In this document: positions 1 to 5,577 of the stretch, piece by piece
How the letters are laid out: each line of letters opens with the position of its first letter
Numbering within the stretch: the stretch's first letter is position 1
Source of the DNA: Pseudomonadota bacterium
Lineage (GTDB): Bacteria; Pseudomonadota; Gammaproteobacteria; Woeseiales; Woeseiaceae
NCBI GenBank assembly: GCA_027295475.1
Contig: JAPUKV010000187.1
Coordinates: forward strand, 1 to 5,577
DNA length: 5,577 nucleotides
Direction: 5' to 3'
Position numbers and translations under genes: made by a program
Notes under the pieces: model-generated
Seen by the model: only the letters and a program-made list of their open reading frames with translations
Database searches by the model: none
What the model was told of the DNA's origin: nothing

Positions 1-1
1 T

Positions 2-289
2 TTCATTCCCGATGTGCTGAACCGTGAGATCTTTGATGAACTCGTTCCGGTGACGGACGAGCGGGCAATCGACGTATCGCGACAACTGGCGGCAGAAGAA
101 GGTATTTTCGTCGGCATCTCCTCCGGCGCCACCCTGGCAGCGGCGTTTCAGGTTGCCGAGAAAGCCGAAAAAGGCTCCGTCTTCCTTACGATGTTGCCGG
201 ATACCGGCGAGCGGTACCTGAGTACGCCCCTGTTTGAAGGAGTCAACGAGGGGTCGGACGACGACTGGCTCGAATCGATAAGCGCTTAA
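2..289 (+). CDS. cysK: Cysteine synthase A (O-acetylserine sulfhydrylase), 3' end only
   Basis: This is the C-terminal 96 codons of a PLP-dependent cysteine synthase, which makes L-cysteine from O-acetyl-L-serine and sulfide in the cytosol. The frame is open to the left edge, so the GTG at 14 is an internal valine codon and not a start; the visible protein begins FIPDVLNREIF, a typical CysK segment after the PLP-phosphate loop. The motif GISSGAT (codons 113-133) contains the serine that in this family contacts the PLP ring nitrogen. The motif LPDTGERYLSTPLF near the end matches the CysK-type C-terminus (E. coli has GERYLSTALF), which favours CysK over CysM. The PLP lysine and the substrate-binding loop lie outside the window. 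The protein ends in an acidic tail, EGSDDDWLESISA. The TAA stop is at 287-289 and is followed 17 bases later by a terminator, so this is probably the last gene of its transcript. The family is secure; the A-type assignment is a little less so. Confidence 0.9.
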   Translation, partial: FIPDVLNREIFDELVPVTDERAIDVSRQLAAEEGIFVGISSGATLAAAFQVAEKAEKGSVFLTMLPDTGERYLSTPLFEGVNEGSDDDWLESISA

Positions 290-306
290 CAGCTGCTCGA
301 GCATCA

Positions 307-347
307 GGCCCGGTCGGCGCGAATGCCAGCGCCACCGGGCTTTGTTT
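307..347 (+). terminator. Rho-independent terminator of the cysteine synthase gene
   Basis: A GC-rich stem pairs 308-320 with 329-340. Twelve base pairs form, with a single bulged C at 315 and an 8-base loop at 321-328. The right arm runs straight into TTTGTTT (341-347). It starts 18 bases after the cysK stop. The T-rich side lies only downstream on the + strand, so it should end + strand transcription and separate cysK from the next gene. Confidence 0.85.
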
Positions 348-487
348 CGTGTAATTTACTGAAAAAGAAGGAGAAATTCGTTTCACCTGAGACATGAGTC
401 ACAGCGATTTCCGTCGTTGCATGGCATTGTGCGGTGGTTCCCGAATACAGGGGCTTTCCCGGCCGGGCCAGAGAGCGACACTCGCCT
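348..487 (+). other. Leader of the GGDEF/EAL gene, no clear promoter
   Basis: This stretch must carry the promoter of the next gene if the terminator at 307-347 is efficient. I see a TAATTT at 352-357 that could serve as a -10 box, but no convincing -35 element at the right distance and no sigma-54 type GG/GC pair. A strong Shine-Dalgarno-like AAGGAG lies at 368-373, but no ATG, GTG or TTG follows it at a usable distance; the first ATG (394) is 20 bases away. A short self-complementary CCCGGCCGGG sits at 458-467. I do not see the conserved core of a GEMM c-di-GMP riboswitch. Confidence 0.4.
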
Positions 488-2704
488 ATGTTCGCAGACG
501 TGCACAACATCATAACGGGTAGAAATATCGACTCGGCCAAGGGACTGCTGCAGTCTCTGGTGCCCCGTGCACAGCGCTTTTGTTTTTACGATCTCTCGAG
601 GAGCTGTGTCTGGAGCAGTGAGGGCGTCGACGATTATGAGATCGACGACTACGTTACGGAATTGCCCGACGACGTTGTCGCGGGAATTCTCCCTGATTCG
701 AGTCTTCTGCGCCGCACGCTGGCCTCCGGCCGAACTTTGCTCGTGTTGCCGGTCTATGGCGGTACGGATAAAGGGCTTGGCCTGCTCGTAAGCGTGTTCT
801 CCAGGAATGCAGGCAAGTCCTCCTCGTTCAATCCGAGTCTGTTGATAAGCATTCTGCTCCCGGCGGTGCAGGTCATCGGCGAGAACCTGCGTCTCAATCA
901 ACAGCTCGACGAGCTTGTGAGCCGGGCCGACCTCGCCGAGAATGAACTCGAACTCGTTTACAAAGTCGATGAGAAAATCCATGGCGTATCACGCAGCCAC
1001 GCAGGTCTCGCACAGCTAATCGGCCAAAGCGGCCGCTTTCTTGGCATTGCCTACAGTGTTCTGCTTTTGCCGTCCAAACGAATCCGGATCAGTGCTACAC
1101 ACTCGAGCTGGAAGCACGTAAACAGGAAAGTACTGGACAAGTACATTATCGAGAAGCTGTTCCCGAAGCTCGAAGGTCACCGAGCGCCGCTAGTGTTTGA
1201 AGTGCCGCCGGTAGAGGGTTCGACCAATATTGCCGACCAGGGTTACCAGGCGATGCTGTGCCCGCTCATCGACAGGGGCGGCAATGTCGAGGGCGTGCTG
1301 GCCCAGCTTGGGCGCGTCAACAACACACTGTTCGACAAATCGCACATGCGTTTCATGTCGCATATCGTACGCAAGGTGGAATACGTCATTGAGCAGTCTT
1401 TCGACGTGATGACCGGCCTCATGAACCGCTCGGGATTCGAGGCGCAACTGCATGAATCGATGAAATCACTCAAGGACAGTGGTGACGAACATCAGATTAT
1501 TTATTTGGACCTGGACAACCTTCAGCTCGTCAATAACACATTCGGACGGGAAGCCGGTGACGAAGTCATTATTCGCTTTGCGCAGATGCTCGAGGACGTA
1601 TTGTCCAAGAATGCCGTGGCAACCCGCCTCACGGGCGATGATTTCGCCATTCTGCTGACACACAGTACGGTGGATCAAGCGCTCGATATGACCAAGGCCG
1701 TGCGCAAGAAAGGAGAACAACTTCGATATCTGCAGGGAGACAGGTCCTTGCAGGTCACAGTCAGCATCGGGGTTGCCAGTTTTAAGGCTAAGGCCTCTGA
1801 TGTGGCGGACGTGCTGACGGCTGCCCGCATTGCCTGCGACTCTGCGAAAGACCACGGTCGTGATCGTGTCGAAGTCTATGATCAGGAGAACCAGAGCATC
1901 ATTCGCCGCTACGATGACATGCATCTCGTCTCGGAAATTCAAAAGGCACTCGACGCGGACGGCTTCGAGCTTCAGGCGCAAGCTATCGTCTCATTGACGG
2001 ATAACGACGATCATAGTTACTTCGAGATTCTTTTGAGAATGAAGGACAGCAAAGGCCTGAAGGTGTCATCCGAGGCCTTCTTCTCTGCCGCCGAGCGTTA
2101 TCAGCTTATGCCGCAGATCGATCGATGGGTCGTTTCGACAACATTGTCCAAACTCGGCGAGCACGCAGAATATCTCAAGGCGACAGGGGCAAGTTTTGCG
2201 ATAAATCTGTCAGGCCAGTCCCTGGGTGATGACGAGATTCTCAAGTTTATCGAGGAAGAAATTGAGTCCAGCGGTGTCCCCGCTGCATCGCTCTGCTTTG
2301 AGGTCACGGAATCCGCGGCGGTATCCAACCTCAAGAAAGCTCAGGCCTTCATTGATGCATTGCGCAAGCGTGGATGCAGTTTCTCACTCGATGATTTTGG
2401 CGCCGGGTTGAGTTCATTTGCCTATCTCAAGAATTTCCAGGTCGATACTTTGAAAATCGACGGCAGTTTTATCCGCGATATCACTGACAACAGGATTTCG
2501 GAGTCAATGGTGACTGCTATTACACAAGTAGCCAAAGTGATGAAACTCAAGACCGTGGCCGAGTACGTGGAAAATCAAAAGACCATGTCGCTTGTCAGAA
2601 AAATCGGTGTCGACTTCGCGCAGGGCTATGCTATCGGCAAACCCAGCGCTGTCGATGACGTTCTGCGAGACCTGACCAGTGAGACGCAGTCGTCGACCGG
2701 GTAA
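488..2704 (+). CDS. GAF-like/GGDEF(degenerate)/EAL cyclic-di-GMP phosphodiesterase
   Basis: This is a predicted cytosolic c-di-GMP phosphodiesterase of 738 residues with no signal peptide or clear membrane segment. Order: a GAF-like region (about 20-135), a charged helical linker (about 132-165), a second GAF-like region (about 170-300, with the family-like ending PLIDRGGNVEGVLAQL), a GGDEF domain (306-464, opening DVMTGLMNR) and an EAL domain (about 485-728). The EAL signature is EIL (513-515). The expected metal and catalytic residues are present: E513, N573, E605, D635, D636, K656, D658, E692 and Q712, plus the loop-6 glutamate E608, so hydrolysis of c-di-GMP to pGpG is likely. The GGDEF signature is TGDDF (382-386) and there is no RxxD inhibitory site, so cyclase activity is doubtful. 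The start was set at ATG 488, with a weak GAGAG 12 bases upstream. GTG 434 would add 18 residues but has no ribosome site; an in-frame TGA at 395 limits extension. The domain calls are firm for GGDEF and EAL and tentative for GAF. Confidence 0.93.
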   Translation: MFADVHNIITGRNIDSAKGLLQSLVPRAQRFCFYDLSRSCVWSSEGVDDYEIDDYVTELPDDVVAGILPDSSLLRRTLASGRTLLVLPVYGGTDKGLGLLVSVFSRNAGKSSSFNPSLLISILLPAVQVIGENLRLNQQLDELVSRADLAENELELVYKVDEKIHGVSRSHAGLAQLIGQSGRFLGIAYSVLLLPSKRIRISATHSSWKHVNRKVLDKYIIEKLFPKLEGHRAPLVFEVPPVEGSTNIADQGYQAMLCPLIDRGGNVEGVLAQLGRVNNTLFDKSHMRFMSHIVRKVEYVIEQSFDVMTGLMNRSGFEAQLHESMKSLKDSGDEHQIIYLDLDNLQLVNNTFGREAGDEVIIRFAQMLEDVLSKNAVATRLTGDDFAILLTHSTVDQALDMTKAVRKKGEQLRYLQGDRSLQVTVSIGVASFKAKASDVADVLTAARIACDSAKDHGRDRVEVYDQENQSIIRRYDDMHLVSEIQKALDADGFELQAQAIVSLTDNDDHSYFEILLRMKDSKGLKVSSEAFFSAAERYQLMPQIDRWVVSTTLSKLGEHAEYLKATGASFAINLSGQSLGDDEILKFIEEEIESSGVPAASLCFEVTESAAVSNLKKAQAFIDALRKRGCSFSLDDFGAGLSSFAYLKNFQVDTLKIDGSFIRDITDNRISESMVTAITQVAKVMKLKTVAEYVENQKTMSLVRKIGVDFAQGYAIGKPSAVDDVLRDLTSETQSSTG

Positions 2705-2787
2705 TTACGAATAAGACCTGACACGCTCGTTAAAAAGGAGTGGGGCGGAGTGCTGCATCTGGCGGCTATTCCGATAGACTGGCCGCG
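2705..2787 (+). other. Spacer between the EAL gene and glnE
   Basis: This 83-base gap has no stem followed by a T run, so I see no intrinsic terminator for the EAL gene and read-through into glnE is plausible. It contains AAAGGAG at 2734-2740 and GGAG at 2747-2750. Both lie too far from the ATG at 2788 to act as a normal Shine-Dalgarno, and no start codon in the glnE frame follows them at proper spacing. No strong promoter is recognisable. Confidence 0.4.
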
Positions 2788-2800
2788 ATGAAGCCGCCAG
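2759..2800 (+). promoter_or_regulatory. Inverted repeat enclosing the glnE start codon
   Basis: CTGGCGGCT at 2759-2767 is the exact reverse complement of AGCCGCCAG at 2792-2800. In mRNA this would form a 9-bp, mostly GC stem with a 24-base loop (2768-2791) holding the ATG at 2788-2790. A shorter alternative pairs GCGGC (2762-2766) with GCCGC (2782-2786) and would exclude the longer one. The structure is seen in sequence; any role in controlling translation is inference, and it could be chance in GC-rich DNA. Confidence 0.35.
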
Positions 2801-5577
2801 CCAACAAGAAGCTCAAGCAGCTGATCTCGAGCCTGCCCGACGAGTTCAGTGACGTCCTGCCGCTTTGGCTTGAGCGGCTCGAATCGTCTCATCCAGCCAG
2901 CGCCGTTCGATTCAGTTCCCCGGATGACTTCCTTGCCGGGATGACCAAGCTTGTTGCCTGCAGCGAGTTCGCGGCGAATACGATCGTCCGGGAATGGCCC
3001 TGGGTCCTGTCCTGCCGGGACGACGGTGCATTCCTGCAGGCTCCGGACAGAAAGGCCCTGCGCGCATTTGAGAGCGAGATATCCGGATGTATGGATGACA
3101 TCGATATCGTCAAGAGCCGCCTCAGACGGTTCCGCGACCGGTGGCTTTTGCATGTGCTGTGGCGCGATATCTGCGGGGCGGCAAGTCTCAACGAGACTTT
3201 GCAGGCATTGTCCGATCTTGCCGACGGCTTGATCGCTGCCTGCACGAAGTATGCAACGCGAATAATGCAGGAACGGTTTGGAATTCCGCGAAATGAGCAC
3301 CGGGCAGAGATACCCGTCGTAGTACTTGCAATGGGCAAGCTTGGTGGTCGGGAGCTGAATTTCTCCTCCGATGTTGATCTGATTTTCCTGTACACCGACG
3401 ATGGAGAAACTGATGGCAAGCGCCCTCTCAGCGCGCATGAATACTTCACTCGCCTGACTCAGCAAATCGTAGCTTTGCTTGACGAGGTGACGGCTGACGG
3501 CTTCGTATTCAGGGTCGACACCAGGCTCCGGCCATTCGGCGACAGCGGCCCTCCAGTAGTCAGTTTTGCCGCCCTGGAATCCTACCTTCCACAGCATGGC
3601 AGGAGCTGGGAGCGATACGCCTACATCAAGGCCCGGATTACGGGTCCGCTGGTCAGCGAGGCAGTTGCCGAAGAACTCATGAGCAACATGATTGAGCCGT
3701 TCGTTTATCGGCGCTACCTGGATTTCGGTGTATTCGAATCGCTGCGTGACATGCAGGCGCTTATCGCTGCAGAGGGTCAGAAGAAGGAGCTGGCATCCAA
3801 CATCAAGCTCGGCCCCGGCGGCATCAGGGAAATTGAATTCATCGCACAATCGTTGCAACTCGTTCGCGGCGGGAGCGACAGGCGACTGCGCAGCCCCGAG
3901 TTGCAGGTCGCACTGCCCCGTCTCGCCAACAATCTCGAGCTTTCGGAATCATCGGTCGCCGAGCTTCTCAATGCCTACACCTTTTTGCGGCGCCTCGAAA
4001 ATTTCATTCAGGCCATACGGGACCAGCAGTCACACGATCTTCCGATCGATCCCACGGACAGGGCACGACTTTGCCTGGCGATGAATTATCCGGACTGGGA
4101 CAAGCTGGTTGCAGAGCTCGATATGCATCGCAGCAATGTCAGCAGGCAATTCGAAAACGTGGCATTCAGGAATAAACGTCCCGAATCGCAGTCCACGGCC
4201 GCAACGACATTTTCTGAATACTGGATGTCATCGTCTACGGCCGCCCAGTGGCGGGAACTATTGGAACAACAAGGCTTCGCTGAGGCGGAGGAACTATCGG
4301 CAACTGTGGTGAATTTCCAGCATGCTCCTCCGACGCTGCAAATCGACAAGGTCGCCCGTCAACGGCTGGAACAGCTCATGCCGAAGCTGCTGGTTCAGCT
4401 ACGGGACAAGCCTCGTCCATCGCGGGTGCTCGGCAGAGTACTCAATATCGTCGAGCGAATATTGCGGCGCAGCGCTTACGTCGCTTTGCTGAACGAAAAT
4501 CCGGCTGCTCTGGAGAGGCTGGTGAACCTGTGTGAGAGCAGCGCTTATCTTGCCGAGGAGATCAGCCGTCTTCCTCTGTTGATGGATGAGTTACTCGACC
4601 CGCGCCTGTTTTCGGCTTCGCTTTCGGCAAGCGAAATGGCAGAGGAACTGGATCAACGTGTCGCCCGTCTTGACGAGATGGACAGCGAGCATCTCATAGA
4701 GACGCTCGGACAGTTTCAGCGGGCAAGTCTGTTTCGCGTTGCGGTCGCCGATTTCAGCGGCAAGCTGCAGATCATGAAAGTCAGCGACCGCCTGACCGAC
4801 CTCGCGGAACTGGTTTTGAAAGAAGCACTGAAACTGGCTTATGCCGATCTCGTCGAGAAGCACGGTGAGCCATGTTACGGCGATAGCAAGGCCAGCCGGG
4901 TTGCCGGATTCGGTGTTATCGCTTACGGCAAGTTCGGCGGCATAGAATTGTCGTACCGGTCGGATCTCGATCTCGTGTTCCTCCACGAGTCAGGGCGTTG
5001 GGACGATTCCGAGCAAATGACGAACGGTGAAAAACCGATTGAAACGAGTGTTTTCTTCGGCCGTCTGGTCCGCCGACTGGTGCACTTACTGACGATACAA
5101 ACCGGCACGGGTGCGCTTTACGAAGTCGACACCCGCCTGCGTCCCAGCGGACAGTCCGGACTTCTGGTAACGAGTGTCGAAGCGTTCGAGCGGTATCAGG
5201 AGGAGAACGCGTGGACCTGGGAGCACCAGGCCCTCCTGCGCAGCCGGCCCGTCGCCGGCAGCGCCCAGGTAGCCAGGGAATTCGAAAGAATACGGGCCGA
5301 GACGCTGAGGAACCGCGTACGTCAGGAGAGTTTGTTGGAAGACGTTACGTCGATGCGGCGAAAAATGCGGAAGCAACTGGACCAGAGCAATACCGAATTA
5401 TTCGATCTCAAACAGGGCGAGGGTGGCATTGGCGATATCGAGTTCATCGTTCAATACCACGTTCTCAGGAACGCCAGGCTGCATCCTGCCGTAATTCACT
5501 ATTCAGACAACATACGGCAACTTGGAACTCTTGCAGCGGCAGCATGCCTGACGGAGAAGGATGTCGTGGGCCTGCAG
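2788..5577 (+). CDS. glnE: Bifunctional glutamine synthetase adenylyltransferase/adenylyl-removing enzyme, 3' end missing
   Basis: GlnE attaches AMP to glutamine synthetase when nitrogen is plentiful and removes it by phosphorolysis when nitrogen is scarce, responding to PII and glutamine. The visible 930 codons run without a stop to the window edge. The N-terminal adenylyl-removing half has MGKLGG (182-187) with SSDVDL (metal-binding D195 and D197), DTRLRPFGDSG (from 244) and KLGPGGIREIEF (340-351). The C-terminal adenylylating half has AYGKFGG (712-718) with SDLDL (D726 and D728), DTRLRPSGQSG (from 781), WTWEHQALLRSR and LKQGEGGIGDIEF (874-886). A central MKVSD (663-667) also matches the family. 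The last visible stretch, SDNIRQLGTLAAAACLTEKD, aligns with a segment about 45-50 residues before the end of E. coli GlnE, so only the tail is lost. ATG 2788 (MKPPANKKLKQL) resembles the known N-terminus, but it has no nearby ribosome-binding site. GTG 2740 in the same frame (limited by TAA at 2731) is a weaker option. It follows the EAL gene by 83 bases on the same strand. Confidence 0.97.
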   Translation, partial: MKPPANKKLKQLISSLPDEFSDVLPLWLERLESSHPASAVRFSSPDDFLAGMTKLVACSEFAANTIVREWPWVLSCRDDGAFLQAPDRKALRAFESEISGCMDDIDIVKSRLRRFRDRWLLHVLWRDICGAASLNETLQALSDLADGLIAACTKYATRIMQERFGIPRNEHRAEIPVVVLAMGKLGGRELNFSSDVDLIFLYTDDGETDGKRPLSAHEYFTRLTQQIVALLDEVTADGFVFRVDTRLRPFGDSGPPVVSFAALESYLPQHGRSWERYAYIKARITGPLVSEAVAEELMSNMIEPFVYRRYLDFGVFESLRDMQALIAAEGQKKELASNIKLGPGGIREIEFIAQSLQLVRGGSDRRLRSPELQVALPRLANNLELSESSVAELLNAYTFLRRLENFIQAIRDQQSHDLPIDPTDRARLCLAMNYPDWDKLVAELDMHRSNVSRQFENVAFRNKRPESQSTAATTFSEYWMSSSTAAQWRELLEQQGFAEAEELSATVVNFQHAPPTLQIDKVARQRLEQLMPKLLVQLRDKPRPSRVLGRVLNIVERILRRSAYVALLNENPAALERLVNLCESSAYLAEEISRLPLLMDELLDPRLFSASLSASEMAEELDQRVARLDEMDSEHLIETLGQFQRASLFRVAVADFSGKLQIMKVSDRLTDLAELVLKEALKLAYADLVEKHGEPCYGDSKASRVAGFGVIAYGKFGGIELSYRSDLDLVFLHESGRWDDSEQMTNGEKPIETSVFFGRLVRRLVHLLTIQTGTGALYEVDTRLRPSGQSGLLVTSVEAFERYQEENAWTWEHQALLRSRPVAGSAQVAREFERIRAETLRNRVRQESLLEDVTSMRRKMRKQLDQSNTELFDLKQGEGGIGDIEFIVQYHVLRNARLHPAVIHYSDNIRQLGTLAAAACLTEKDVVGLQ

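Noticed and set aside
14..16. GTG at 14 as the start of a short 91-codon gene
   Set aside because: The frame is open through the left edge and the codons before it (FIPD) continue the cysteine synthase family motif, so it is an internal valine codon.
348..487. Possible c-di-GMP riboswitch ahead of the EAL gene
   Set aside because: The conserved GEMM core elements were looked for and are not present in the leader.
394..522. A 42-codon + strand frame starting MSHSDFRRC
   Set aside because: Its start is 20 bases from the only Shine-Dalgarno-like site, it is rich in Arg and Cys without a recognisable fold, and most of its 3' part overlaps the start of the EAL gene.
383..982. A 199-codon minus-strand frame opposite the start of the EAL gene
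   Set aside because: It is antisense to the GAF-like coding region, has no recognisable domain and is best explained as a shadow.
1026..1039. Perfect 14-base palindrome AAAGCGGCCGCTTT
   Set aside because: It lies inside the EAL gene coding sequence (codons for GQSGRFLG), with no T run or second copy seen nearby. It is most likely chance codon choice.
2626..3858. A 410-codon minus-strand reading frame across the end of the EAL gene and the start of glnE
   Set aside because: It lies antisense to two strongly supported genes, crosses their junction and shows no recognisable domain. Long antisense frames are expected opposite GC-rich coding sequence.

Overview
The window looks like an ordinary chromosomal segment of a free-living proteobacterium, most likely a gammaproteobacterium. 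The base composition is moderately GC-rich by eye. The GlnE is a full two-domain proteobacterial glutamine-synthetase adenylyltransferase/deadenylase whose motif order closely follows the enterobacterial protein. I cannot name a genus. All three protein genes lie on the + strand. I see no mobile element, CRISPR array, tRNA or rRNA.

Layout: (1) bases 1-289 hold the 3' end of a CysK-type cysteine synthase gene, closed by a convincing rho-independent terminator at 307-347. (2) After a short leader, 488-2704 encodes a cytosolic cyclic-di-GMP signalling protein of about 738 residues. It has two GAF-like N-terminal sensory regions, a GGDEF domain with a degenerate signature (TGDDF) and a C-terminal EAL domain with every catalytic residue in place. 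(3) After an 83-base gap with no visible terminator, glnE begins at 2788 and runs off the right edge at 5577. It has 930 codons visible, with about 45-50 C-terminal residues missing if its length matches the family. The long reading frames on the minus strand, including one of 410 codons across the start of glnE, are antisense shadows.

How they fit together: CysK makes cysteine from O-acetylserine and sulfide and is transcriptionally separated from what follows. The GGDEF/EAL protein is predicted to degrade c-di-GMP under control of its GAF-like regions and perhaps of GTP bound to its degenerate GGDEF domain. GlnE adjusts glutamine synthetase activity to nitrogen status. The close spacing and lack of a terminator make cotranscription of the EAL gene with glnE possible, but no functional link is shown.

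I found no new multi-gene system. The points most worth a second look are the pattern of loss and retention in the GGDEF domain, the poorly matched sensory N-terminus, and a perfect 9-bp inverted repeat that places the glnE start codon in its loop.
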